Source: Avena insularis (lineage: Eukaryota; Streptophyta; Magnoliopsida; Poales; Poaceae). Taken from it: DNA of 64,000 nucleotides. The notes below the pieces were generated by a model. That model did no database searches, was not told the origin of the DNA, and saw only the letters and a list, made by a program, of their open reading frames with translations. The stretch lies in assembly GCA_023614405.1 (NCBI GenBank), contig JAJUPC010000222.1, forward strand, positions 186,001 to 250,000. The letters run 5' to 3'. Numbering within the stretch: the stretch's first letter is position 1; each line of letters begins with the position of its first letter. The position numbers were made by a program, and so were the translations under genes. Shown here piece by piece: positions 28,101 to 41,200 of this stretch.

Positions 28101-29230
28101 GGGCGTCTCTTAGGATGAGTAGGCTGTAGCAACGGCGGCTGCTGCAGGCGGACGAAGGGAGCCTGCGGGGCAAGAGCACGATGGCCATGGTGGGGTCGGA
28201 GGAGCTCCGCGGTGGCACTGAGTGGAGAGGCCCAGGCCAGCGACGCAAGCAGACGAACGGAGAGGGTACTGGCAGAGCTTGTCCGAGCGGAGGCGCGGGC
28301 ATCAGGCGAGGATGTCCAGGAGCGGCGACGCCCGGGACGGATGGAGGCGAGCACGAGCGGGGACGAGGCGCATGCACCGGCGGTGGAGAAGGGCTGCCGG
28401 CAGAGGCGAGGTGGAGTACCTGGCGGCGCCTCCATCGACCAGGGAGGAAGAGAACTCTCGGCTCGGGAACAAGGAGAGCGAGATACGGGGTAGGCGGCGG
28501 CGCCGTAGGGGGAATCGAGCGGGGCGGCGCGCGCGGTTGGTGGCAAGGGGAGCGTGAGGTGGGGCCCGGTTGATTGCGGGATCAGGGGCGGTTCCCGTGC
28601 GAGCGAGAGAGGAGGTGGGCGCGTGCCCAGGTGGCGGGGTGGTTAGGGCGTGGTGGACGCGGTCTCCCGCGGGGTGGGACCGGTGGGGTGAGGTGGAAAG
28701 CCGGGAGTGGACGGGGTGAGGTGGCTGTCAGGGTGGGAGGCAGGTGTGCGGCGCTGGGGTGTGCGTGCGTGGGCAGGCGGGAGGCGCAGGGTGTGGGGCA
28801 TGGTGGGGCCAGCTGCATGCGGGGTGGGTACACAGCGCGCGCGTGTGGCAGGGAGCGTGGCGGTGGTAGAAGGTGGTGGTGGAGGGATTAGGGTTAGGCT
28901 AGGTTTGGGTATATGGGGTAGTAGGCTGGCTAGCTGGGCCTTTTGGCCCAGCCGGCTGCCTTCCCCTAAAAAATAGCTTTAATTTTTTTTATTGTGTCCA
29001 AATAGACTCTTGTAAATATTTTGTAGACAAAACAAAATATCCGAAAGAGGCCGGGTTTTAATTTGAAATTAAGATGGGGCGTTTAGAAAACAAAACCAGA
29101 CTTTTCAAAAATAGTTTTGAGACAAACCATGCATGATGATGACGATGCTCAAATGCAATGTGGCATGATGATATGAGCATGCGGTCATGATGATGCAATG
29201 CCCAAAAACACAACGATTTTCTAGTAGTGG
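25157..29230 (-). repeat. 3' LTR of the LARD-like element (left, ~4.1 kb)
   Basis: This is a long terminal repeat with a mixed composition. Positions 25157-27640 are AT/GC balanced, and 27640-28950 is strongly GC-rich with many overlapping open frames on both strands that have no family resemblance. The last 300 bp are AT-rich again. Canonical TG...CA would place the end at 29212 (...aaaaacaca), but the next 18 bases (acgattttctagtagtgg) are also shared with the other copy, so the true end is uncertain between 29212 and 29230. Confidence 0.85.
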
Positions 29231-30044
29231 TTTTACCGAGATGCCACAATTCGACACCACTAACAAGGGATCTCGCCCTCGAGATCCGCCTCGTGGTATC
29301 GGAAAGAAGGTCGGCGATCTAAATCTTCTCGCTTCGTGTAGATGCTCGTGACACCACTAACAGGAGTTCGTTGCGCATGATCATCGAGAGAACACTCCGG
29401 GAAACAAAGAACGAAGGTAAAGGTATCCACAAATAAAGCCACCTCTAACTTCGATAGAAAGAGAGAACCGATGCATTCTTATCCACTTCAATGTACACGA
29501 GCAAATAGAGTGAGTAGTCGGCATGGGGGGCAATCCATCACGCACCCAAACTATTACTCCGCACAATCAGTAGAAAAGCGTGCAACCATTCTCGGAATCA
29601 GACTGAAGATCTCGACAATCGAGGTTCGGAACAAAGGAGTGATGCAGGCTCTGCATCGGATATGGCGTAGATGATGTCGTCACGTCGGAAAACACCGGAA
29701 GGCACAAACAAGGAACAAAGAATGGTACCACAGATAAAGGATCACTCAGATAGCATGAAGTCCGGATGTAGAAACACCGTTGCCAAAGGAGGAAGCGAAA
29801 CCCTGAAGGTACGACGGAACCCAACCACGAGAAATCCTGGACTTGAAGGAAGGTAAGAGAGCATATTTAAAACACGCAGAGGTAAGAGGAGAATAGCAGA
29901 GGGGTAAGGAGTAAAAGCAGACCTCATCATATCTATCCAATGATTTTGCAAAAATAGTTTTGACACTCTACATCGGTCGTTAGCTAGGTTATCCTATAGG
30001 CTGGACCAGTGGGGTATCGTAACTGCTGAGCTCTGATACCACTC
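29231..30044 (-). mobile_element. Internal region of the LARD-like element
   Basis: About 0.8 kb lies between the two LTRs. The right end carries the primer-binding site. The left end, read on the minus strand, gives a short frame ending DLEGEIPC and a stop, which could be the last residues of a lost polyprotein, but this is too short to assign. I see no zinc knuckle, protease or polymerase motif. Confidence 0.7.
30028..30041 (-). other. Primer-binding site (initiator tRNA-Met type)
   Basis: The minus strand reads TGGTATCAGAGCTC three bases inside the right LTR. TGGTATCAGAGC is the standard plant complement of the tRNA-iMet 3' end. It sets the orientation of the element and marks the right repeat as the 5' LTR. 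Confidence 0.85.
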
Positions 30045-33000
30045 TGTAACACCCTCGAAACGGCCCTATGCAAGTTTCAGCGCTTCCCGCCAAACCCGCA
30101 TAGAAACGATTCAAGGACGCCCACCAGGCACTTTCGTGTGGGTGGAAAACAAAGTAATACCATTACACAATAGTCCATGATGGAACCCACAGAACAAATA
30201 TATACAACACGACTCCATGAGTCAAGAATACAGATATACAATACAAAGATCCAAATCACCTTGAAAACTATACAGCATCCGAGTACGGATAAGAAGCAAA
30301 TTGAGCTAAGAGCCCTGAAGAATAACCAATGGCGTCCATAACCCTGCCCAGGCCAAGCCGGAAGGGTAACCCTGCTAACGACGTCGATCTCAAACCTGCT
30401 AAAACAAAGGGGTGCCGACAAAGGGCAAAGGAAAAAGAGGAGTGTCAGTACTAAGGCGATTACCATGAGGCTAGAATTAGTGACTCGCCTACATAGGTAT
30501 GGTGGACTGAAGCGGCAGCGCAGCATGCACTAAACAACCTATAGAGACTCGAAACCACGGTCGGCTATTAGAGAGGGATAAGAAAGACCTATTCGGGACC
30601 AACCTGATACAAACACCAATCATACCCATCCTGGTATTCCCCCTCGAGACCAAACGAGGAAGTCAAACCGAGGAACTCACACAGTTGGTAGTTTTATTCA
30701 TTCTGTTATAGTTGAAGCACTTACTAGTCAGATATAGATAGCATGAGTAGTCCTGATAGCATAAGTAGTGGCCAGTTTTAGTTAACCATTTAGTTGTAGT
30801 TGCAGTACTTACTAGTCATATACAATTAGCATGTGACAGTCCAAACCCAGCAGTTGTTGGCACTTTTATTTCATTCCATTGGAGTTGCGATACTTACTAG
30901 GCAGGTATAACATGACACGATACACCCCAGTTCCACCAGTTGTTGGCACTTTTATTATCCAATCCATTGTAGTGAAGCTGATTACTAGTCACATATTAAG
31001 TCAAATTTATAGCACTACTTTAGTTCTGCTTGTCTATGATCGAGATACTGTGCTCCAAGTCGTCCATAACCGTGGACACGGCTTTCAGAAAGATTTACCC
31101 TGCAGGGGTGCACAAATAGCCACACACACACGATCAACCTCGGAAAAACCAAATCAAAACCCAACGAGGCTTTCACGACAAAGCAATCATAGGATTCATA
31201 AAATATTTCAGGGGGCCACCCCATTAAGCTACCCGCAACGAAGTTGGCCGGCTCCGAGACGGGCCCAAGGTTTGCGTCAATGGTTGTAAATGATAGGGAA
31301 CCCGAAAATGTGACTGGGCTTGTCGATACCGCGAAAACACTCCGCATCCAAAACAGTACAGGTGCTCCACGCACAATCGTCAATAAAGCACTAAAGCATG
31401 GCATAAGTACAGGATAGTAATAAAGCCCCAAACTAGTTTGTGGCCCCAAGAAATAAGAAATGAATCAAGCTCTGGCTAAGGGGGATTCATAGACTCTCCC
31501 GTATGTGGATAGTGCGAATAGTCAAGGAACAGGTATCAAGTACTCGGGGCCTACGGGACACAAGTGAGCGTGGAAGAACCAAATATTAGCTATTGCCCAC
31601 CGATGCCTCTGCATTAGTTATATCTATTCCCAGCAATTTAATAGTTTTATTTAAAGTCATGATCATCTCCACCAATAAGCATCTCCACCAATAAGCATGT
31701 GCCAACCTTCCAACAACGGTGGAACAACAACGACACGAAGCAGCACTTGAGCAAGCAACTACGATACGCAAGGCCGACTATCTATCAAACAATAGGTAAT
31801 AGGATGTGTCCAAGGCAATATAGAGGCTGTAGGGAATATAAACGGTGCACAGAAACTAAAGCATCGCAACACGGATAGCAATAGATCAACAGGAGGAAGG
31901 AAAGACTATAAATGCAAAATAGGTAGAAAGGGGGAGATGCTCGCCTGGGAAACACTGCCGAAGATACATTATCCGAAGAACTTGTCGATACTCGCATCAA
32001 CTCAACGGCCTAATCCGCGAAGAAGCAGATCACTAAAAGAAACACCGGATGCACTATTTAATACTACGACAGAAGATCCGGCATGTTCATGATATGATGC
32101 ATGGCATGGCAAATATGCGATGCGGCTAGGCAATATTAAGCGGAACCGGGATCCCGACAATTAATTAATAGGTTCGTGTTGTTTAGCTACCCCGCCATTT
32201 AAGTGTTGTCTTAACAAGGCAAAACATGGCATCGGTTCGCTACACAAATTAAATATGCGATGCGGGTAGAGCTCTTCCGAGCGGAGGCGCGGGCATCAGG
32301 CGAGGATGTCCGGGAGCGGCGATGCCCAGGACGGATGGAGGCGAGCATCACCGAGGACGAGGCGCAGGCGCCGGCGGTGGAGAAGGGCGGCCGGCAGAGG
32401 CGAGGTGGAGCACCTGGCAGCGCCTCCATCGACCAGGGAGGAAGAGAACTCTCGTCTCGGGAACAAGGAGAGAGAGATACGGGGTAGGCGACGGCGCCGT
32501 AGAGGGAATCGAGCGGGGAGGCACGCGCGGTTGGTGGGCAAGGGGAGCGTGAGGTGGGGCCCGGTTGATTGCGGGATCAGGGGCGGTTCCCGTGCGAATG
32601 GGAGAGGAGGTGGGGCGCGTGCCCAGGTGGCGGGGTGGTCGGGGCGTGGTGGACGCGGTCTCCCGCGGGGTGGGACCGGTGGGGTGAGGTGGCGAGCTGG
32701 GAGTGGACGGGGTGAGGTGGCTATCGGGGTGGGAGGCAGGTGTGCGGCGCTGGGGTGTGCGTGCATGGGCAGGCGGGAGGCGCAGGGTGTGGGGCATGGT
32801 GGGGCTAGCTGCATGCGGGGTGGGTGCACCACGCGCGCGTGTGGCAGGGAGCGTGGCGGCGGCAGAAGGTGGTGGTGTTGGGATTAGGGTTAGGATAGGT
32901 TTGGGTATATGGGGTAATAGGCTGGCTAGCTGGGCCTTTTGGCCCGGCCGGCTGCCTTCCCCTAAAAAATAGCTTTAATTATTTCTATTTTGTCCAAATA

Positions 33001-33223
33001 GACTCTTGTAAATATTCTGTAGACAAAACAAAATATCCGGAAGAGGCCAGGTTTTAATTTGAAATAAAGACAGGGCGTTTAGAAAAAAATACCACACTTT
33101 TCAAAAATAGTTTTGACACAAACCATGCATGATGATGATGCTCAAATGCAATGTGGCATGATGACATGAGCATGCGTTCATGATGATGCAATGCCCAAAA
33201 ACACAGCGATTTTCTAGTAGTGG
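30045..33223 (-). repeat. 5' LTR of the LARD-like element (right, ~3.2 kb, with ~0.9-kb deletion)
   Basis: This copy matches the left LTR until acacaaattaaat near 32252 and resumes at gagctcttccgagcgg, which corresponds to about 28275 of the left copy. Roughly 900 bp equivalent to 27371-28275 are therefore absent. The junction holds aaatatgcgatgcgg (32251-32265), a 15-base copy of sequence 140 bp upstream (32111-32125). The GC-rich part that remains (32265-32880) carries the same meaningless overlapping frames as the other copy. Confidence 0.87.
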
Positions 33224-35291
33224 ATCCATATGTAGTCTATGAGAGTAACACACATGCAATGACACCGATGGATCCTTACGTGGTCTATGAGAAGAACACA
33301 CATGCAATGACACCGGTGGATCCATACGTGGTCTGTGAAAAGAACACACATGCAATGACACCGGTGGATCCATACGTGGTCTGTGAGAAGAACACCCATG
33401 CAATGACACTGGTGGATCCATCTGTGGTTTGTGAGAAGGACACACATGCAATGACACTGGTGGATCCATGTATGGTCTGTGAGAAGTACACACATGCAAT
33501 GACACTGGTGGATCCATGTGCGGTCTGTGAGAAGAACACACATGCAATGACACTAGTGATATGTGGTTTATGAGAGGAACAGACATGCAATTACTCTAAC
33601 TATGAAAAGAGCAGACAGGCGATGACACCGGTGGATCCATGTGTGGTCTATGAGAGGAACACACATGCAATGACACCGATGGATCCTTACGTGGTACATG
33701 ATAAGAATACACATGCAATGACACCGGTGGATCCATGCGTGGTCTCTGAGAAGGACACACATGCAATGACACTGGTGGATCCATCTATGGTCTTGGGAAG
33801 AACACACATGCAATGACACTGGTGGATCCATGTGTGGTCTGTGAGAAGAACACACATGCAATGACACTGGTGTGGTTCATGAAAAGAGCAGACATGCAAT
33901 GACACTAGTGGATCCATGTGTGGTTAATGAGAAGAACACACATGCAATGACACTGGGTGTGGTTCATGATATGGTTTGTGAGAAGAACACACATGCAATG
34001 ACTCTAGCTGTGGTTCATGAGAAGAACACATATGCAATGACTCTAACTGTGGTTCATGAAAAGAGCAGACATGCGATGACACCGGTGGATCCATGTGTGG
34101 TCTATGAGAGGAACACACATGCAATGACACCGGTGGATCCTTACGTGGTCTGTGAGAAGAACACAGATGCAATGACACTGGTGGATCCATACGTGGTCTG
34201 TGAGAAGAACACACATGCAATGACACCGGTGGATCCATACGTGGTCTGTGAGAAGAACACACATGCAATGACACTGGTGGACCCATGTGTGGTCTGTGAG
34301 AAGAACACACATGCAATGACACTGGTGTGGTTTATGGGAAGAACACACATGTAATGACACTGGTGGATCCATGTGTGGTTAATGAGAATAACACACATGC
34401 AATGACACTAGGTGTGGTTCATGATATGGTTTGTGAGAAGAGAACACATGCAATGACTCTAGATGTGGTTCATGAGAAGAACACACATGCAATGACTCTA
34501 ACTGTGGTTCATGAAAAGAGCAGACATGCGATGCCTCTAACTATGGATCCATGCGTGGTCTATGAGAGTAACACACATGCAATGACACCGGTGGATCCTT
34601 ACGTGGTCTGTGAGAAGAACACACATGCAATGACACCGGTGGATCCATACGTGGTATGTGAAAATAACACACATGCAATGACACTAGTGGATCCATCTAT
34701 GGTTCCTGGGAAGAACACACATGCAATGACACTGGTGGATCCATGTGTGGTCTGTGGGAAGAAAACACATGTAATGACACTAGTGATATGTGTTTTGTGA
34801 AAAGAACAGACATGCAATGACTCTAACTGTGGTTCATGAAAAGAGTAGACATGCAATGACACTGGTGCATCCATGTGTGGTTAATGAGAAGAACACACAT
34901 GCAATGACACTGGGTGTGGTTCATGATATTCTTTGTGAGAAGAACACACATGCAATGACTCTAGCTGTGGTTCATGAGAAGAACACATATGCAATGACTC
35001 TAACTGTGGTTCATGAAAAGAGCAGACATGCAATGACTCTAACTGTGGATCCATGTGTGGTCTATGAGAGGAACACACATGCAATGACACCGGTGGATCA
35101 TTATGTGGTCTGTGAGAAGAACACACATGCAATGACACCGGTGGATCCATACGTGGTCTGTGAAAAGAACACACATGAAATGACACTGGTGGATCCATCT
35201 GTGGTTCATGGGAAGAACACACATGCAATGACACTGGTGGATCCATGTGTGGTCTGTTGGAAGAACACACACGCAATGACACTGGTGATAT

Positions 35292-38209
35292 GTGTTTTGT
35301 GAAAAGAATAGACATGCAATGACTCTAACTGTGGTTCATGACAAGAGCAGACATGCAATGAAACTGGTGGATCCATGTGTGGTTAATGAGAAGAACACAC
35401 ATGCAATGACACTAGGTGTGGTTCATGATATGGTTTGTGATAAGAACACACACGCAATGACTCTAGGTGTGGTCTGTGAGAGGAACAGACATGCAATGAC
35501 TCTAACTGTGGTTCATGAAAAGTGCAGACATGCGATGACACCGGTGTATCCATGTGTGGTCTATGAGAGGAACACACATGGAATGACACCGATGGATCCT
35601 TACATGGTTTGTGAGAAGAACACACATGCAATGACACAGGTGGAGCCATACGTGATCTGTGAAAAGAACACACATGCAATGACACCTGTGGATCCATCTG
35701 CGGTTCATGGGATGAACACACATGCAATGACACTGGTGGATCCATGTGTGGTCTGTGGGAAGAACACACATGCAATGACACTGGTGATATGTGTTTTGTG
35801 AAAAGAACAGACATGCAATGACTCTAACTGTGGTTCGTGAAAAGAGTAGACATGCAATGACACTAGTGGATCCATGTGTGGTTAATGAGAAGAACACACA
35901 TGCAATGACACTGGGTGTGGTTCATGATATGGTTTGTGAGAAGAACACACATGCAATGACTCTAGGTGTGGTTCATGAGAAGAACACACATGGAATGACT
36001 CTAACTATAGTTCGTGAAAAGGGCAGACATGCGATGACTCTAACTGTGGATTCATGTGTGGTCTATGAGAGGAACACACATGCAATGACACCGGTGGATC
36101 CTTACATGGTCTGTGAGAAGAATACACATGCAATGACACCGGTGGATCCATACGTGGTCTATGAGAAGAACACACATGCAATGCCACTGGTGGATCCATC
36201 GGTGGTTCGTGAGAAGGACACACATGAAATGACACTTGTGGATCCATGTGTGGTCTGTGAGAAGAACACACATGCAATGACACTGGTGTGGTTCATGGGA
36301 AGAACACACATGCAATGACATTGGTGGATCCATGTGTGGTTAATGAGAAGAACACACATGCAATGAATCTGGGTGTGGTTCATGATATGGTTTGTGAGAA
36401 GAACACACATGCAATGACTCTAGCTGTGGTTCATGAGAAGAACACACATGCAATGACTCTAACTATGGTTCATGAAAAGAGCAGACATGCGATGACTATA
36501 ACTGTGGATCCATGTGTGGTCTATGAGAGGACCAGACATGCAGTGACACCGGTGGATCCTTACGTGGTCTCCAAGAAGAACACACATGCAATGACACCGG
36601 TGGATCCATACGTGGTCTGTGAAAAGAACACACATGCAATGACATTGGTGGATCCATCTGTGGTTCATGGGTAGAACACACATGCAATGACACTGGTGGA
36701 TCCATTTGTGGTTTGTGGGAAGAACACACATGTAATGACACTGGTGATATGTGTTTTGTGAAAATAACAGACATGCAATGACTCTAACTGTGGTTCATGA
36801 CAAGAGCAGACATGCAATGACACTGGTGTATCCATGTGTGGTTAATGAGAAGAACACACATGCAATGACACTAGGTGTGGTTCATGATATGGTTTGTGAT
36901 AAGAACACAGACGCAATGACTCTAGGTGTGGTCTGTGAGAGGAACAGACATGCAATGACTCTAACTATGGTTCATGAAAAGTGCAGACATGCGATGACAC
37001 CGGTGGATCCATGTGTGGTCTATGAGAGGAACACACATGGAATGACACCGATGGATCCTTACATGGTTTGTGAGAAGAACACACATGCAATGACACAGGT
37101 GGAGCCATACGTGATCTGTGAAAAGAACACACATGCAATGACACCTGTGGATCCATCTGCGGTTCATGGGATGAACACACATGCAATGACACTGGTGGAT
37201 CCATGTGTGGTCTGTGGGAAGAACACACATGCAATGACACTGGTGATATGTGTTTTGTGAAAAGAACAGACATGCAATGACTCTAACTGTGGTTCGTGAA
37301 AAGAGTAGACATGCAATGACACTAGTGGATCCATGTGTGGTTAATGAGAAGAACACACATGCAATGACACTGGGTGTGGTTCATGATATGGTTTGTGAGA
37401 AGAACACACATGCAATGACTCTAGGTGTGGTTCATGAGAAGAACACACATGGAATGACTATAACTATAGTTCGTGAAAAGGGCAGACATGCGATGACTCT
37501 AACTGTGGATTCATGTGTGGTCTATGAGAGGAACACACATGCAATGACACCGGTGGATCCTTACATGGTCTGTGAGAAGAATACACATGCAATGACACCG
37601 GTGGATCCATACGTGGTCTATGAGAAGAACACACATGCAATGCCACTGGTGGATCCATCGGTGGTTCGTGAGAAGGACACACATGAAATGACACTTGTGG
37701 ATCCATGTGTGGTCTGTGAGAAGAACACACATGCAATGACACTGGTGTGGTTCATGGGAAGAACACACATGCAATGACATTGGTGGATCCATGTGTGGTT
37801 AATGAGAAGAACAGACATGCAATGAATCTGGGTGTGGTTCATGATATGGTTTGTGAGAAGAACACACATGCAATGACTCTAGCTGTGGTTCATGAGAAGA
37901 ACACACATGCAATGACTCTAACTATGGTTCATGAAAAGAGCAGACATGCGATGACTCTAACTGTGGATCCATGTGTGGTCTATGAGAGGACCAGACATGC
38001 AGTGACACCGGTGGATCCTTACGTGGTCTCCAAGAAGAACACACATGCAATGACACCGGTGGATCCATACGTGGTCTGTGAAAAGAACACACATGCAATG
38101 ACATTGGTGGATCCATCTGTGGTTCATGGGTAGAACACACATGCAATGACACTGGTGGATCCATTTGTGGTTTGTGGGAAGAACACACATGTAATGACAC
38201 TGGTGATAT
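35292..38209. repeat. Recent 1,459-bp tandem duplication within satellite A
   Basis: 35292-36750 and 36751-38209 are nearly identical over most of their length, including rare private variants: gtggttcgtgaaaagagtag, the glycine-coding atggaatgac monomer, ttcgtgaaaagggcagac, gaccagacatgcagtgac and the in-frame stop in ttcatgggtagaacac. One visible difference is ctctaactatag against ctataactatag. Such shared private variants are far closer than between ordinary units, so this is a recent duplication of a 499+960-bp super-unit. Confidence 0.9.
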
Positions 38210-41200
38210 GTGTTTTGTGAAAATAACAGACATGCAATGACTCTAACTGTGGTTCATGAAAAGTGCAGACATGCGATGACGCCGGTGGATCCATGTGTGG
38301 TCTATGAGAGGAACACACATGGAATGACACCGATGGATCCTTACATGTTTTGTGAGAAGAACACACATGCAATGACACCGATGGATCCATACGTGATCTG
38401 TGAAACGATCACACATGCAATGACACTTGTGGATCCATCTGTGGTTCATGGGAGGAACACACATGCAATGACACTGGTGGATCCATGTGTGGTCTATGGG
38501 AAGAACACACATGCAATGACACTGGTGATATGTGTTTTGTGAAAAGAACAGACATGCAATGACTCTAACTATGGTTCATGAAAAGAGTAGACATGCAATG
38601 ACACTGGTGGATCCATGTGTGGTTAATGGAAGAACACACATGCAATGACACTGGGCGTGGTTAATGATATGGTTTGTGAGAAGAACACACATGCAATGAC
38701 TCTAGGTGTGGTTCATGAGAAGAACACACATGGAATAACTCTAACTGTGGTTCATGAAAAGAGTAGACATGCGATGACTCTAACTATGGATCCATGTGTG
38801 GTCTATGAGAGGAACACACATGCAATGACACCGGTGGATCCTTACGTGGTCTGTGAGAAGAACACACATGCAATGACACCGGTGGATCCATACGTGGTCT
38901 ATGAGAAGAACACACATGCAATGACCCTGGTGGATCCATCTGTGGTTCGTGAGAAGGACACACATGCAATGACACTTGTGGATCCATGTGTGGTCTGTGA
39001 GAAGAACACACATGCAATGACATTGGTGTGGTTCATGGGAAGAACACACATGCAATGACACTGGTGGATCCATGTGTGGTCAATGAGAAGAACACACATG
39101 CAATGACACTGGGTGTGGTTCATGATATGGTTTGTGAGAAGAACACACATGCAATGACTCTAGCTGTGGTTCATGAGAAGAACACACATACAATGACTCT
39201 AACTATGGTTCATGAAAAGAGCAGACATGCCATGAATCTAACTGTGGATCCATGTGTGGTCTATGAGAGGACCAGACATGCAATGACACCGGTGGATCCT
39301 TACATGGTCTCTGAGAAGAACACACATGCAATGACACCGATGGATGCATACGTGGTCTGTGAAAAGAACACACATGCAATGACACTTGTGGATCCATCTG
39401 TGGTTCATGGGTAGAACACACATGCAATGACACTGGTGGATCCATGTGTGATCTGCCGGAAGAACACACATGCAATGACACTGGTGATATGTGTTTTGTG
39501 AAGGAACAGACATGCAATGACGTTAACTGTGGTTCATGAAAAGAGCAGACATGCAATGACACTGGTGGATCCATCTGTGGTTAATGAGAAGAACACGCAT
39601 GCAATGACACTGGGTGTGGTTTATGATATGGTTTGTGAGAAGAACACACATGCAATGACTCTAGCTGTGGTTCATGAGAAGAACACACATGCAATGACTC
39701 TAACTGTGGTTCATGAAAAGAGCAGACATGCGATGACTCTAACTGCGGATCCATGTGTGGTCTATGAGAGGAACACACATGCAATGACACCGACGGATCC
39801 TTACATGGTCTGTGAGAAGAACACACATGCAATGACACCGGTGGATCCATACGTGGTCTGTGAAAAGAACACACATGCAATGACACTGGTGGATCCATCT
39901 GTGGTTCATGGGAAGAACACTCATGCAATGACACTGGTGGATCCATGTGTGGTATGTGGGAAGAACACACATGTAATGACACTGGTGATATGTGTTTTGT
40001 GAAAATAAGAGACATGTAATGACTCTAACTATGGTTCATGAAAAGGGCAGGCATGCAATGACACTGCTGGATCCATGTGTGGTTAATTAGAAGAACACAC
40101 ATGCAATGTCACTGGGTGTGGTTCATGATATGGTTTGTGAGAAGAACACACATGCAATGACTCTAGCTGTGGTTTATGAGAAGAACACACATGCAATGAC
40201 TCTAACTGTGGTTCATGAAAAGATCAAACATGCGATGACACCGGTGGATCCATGTGTGGTCTATGAGAGGAACACACATGCAATGACACCGGTGGATCCT
40301 TACGTTGTCTGTGAGAAGAACACACATGCAATAAAACTGGTGGATCCATACGTGGTCTGTGAGAAGAACAGACATGCAATGACACCGGTGGACCCATATG
40401 TGGTCTGTGAGCAGAACACACATGCAATGACACTGGTGGATCCATCTGTGGTTCGTGAGAAGGACACACATGCAATGACACTTGTGGATCCATGTGTGGT
40501 CTGTGAGAAGAACACACATGCAATGGCACTGGTGTGGTTCATGGGAAGAACATACATGCAATGATACTGGTGGATCCATGTGTGGTTAATGAGAAGAACA
40601 CACATGCAATGACACTAGGTGTGGTTCATGATATGGTTTGTGAGAAGAACACACATGCAATGACTCTAGCTGCGGTTCATGAGAAGAACACACATGCAAT
40701 GACTCTAACATGGTTCATGAAAAGAGCAGACATGCGATGACTCTAACTGTGGATCCATGTGTGGTCTATGAGAGGACCAGACATGCAATGACACCGGTGG
40801 ATCCTTACGTGGTCTCTGAGAAGGACACACATGCAATGACACCGGTGGATCCATACATGGTCTGTGAAAAGAACACACATGCAATGACACTAGTGGATCG
40901 ATCTGTGGTTCATGGGTAGAACACACATGCAATGACACTGGTGGATCCATGTGTGGTCTGTGGGAAGAACACACATGTAATGACACTGGTGATATGTGTT
41001 TTGTGAAAATAACAGACATGCAATGACTCTAACTGTGGTTCATGAAAAGAGCAGAGATGCAATGACACTGGTGGATCCATCTGTGGTTAATGAGAAGAAC
41101 ACACATGCAATGACACTGGGTGTGGTTCATGATATGGTTTGTGAGAAGAACACACATGCAATGACTCTAGCTGTCGTTCATGAGAAGAACACACATGCAA

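Larger units (their letters stand above)
25157..33223 (-). mobile_element. Large-LTR non-autonomous retrotransposon (LARD-like, probably Gypsy-derived)
   Basis: Two long direct repeats, 25157-29230 and 30045-33223, both start tgtaacaccctcga and end with ttttctagtagtgg. They flank only ~0.8 kb. A primer-binding site for initiator tRNA-Met lies beside the right repeat on the minus strand (TGGTATCAGAGCTC), so the element is in reverse orientation and the right repeat is the 5' LTR. There is no recognisable gag or pol. This matches the known LARD design (very long LTRs, non-coding core), although the core here is short. No 5-bp target duplication is visible, and about 21 bp of satellite are missing at the insertion point. 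The Gypsy origin is inferred from the TGTAACACCC terminus and the priming site. Confidence 0.85.

Noticed and set aside
28884..28900. ttagggttagg as a telomere-like repeat (also at 32883)
   Set aside because: There are fewer than two plant telomere units (TTTAGGG), it is present in both LTR copies as ordinary LTR sequence, and no tandem run follows.
27640..28980. Cluster of GC-rich overlapping frames that could be a captured gene inside the LTR
   Set aside because: All six frames stay open because of base composition, none shows a family motif, and the corresponding frames in the other LTR are shifted and partly deleted.
29210..29230. ctagtagtgg at the LARD LTR ends read as a separate CACTA element terminus
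   Set aside because: The same bases follow both LTR copies, no matching CACTACTAG start with a 3-bp duplication is found nearby, so it is more simply part of the LTR end.
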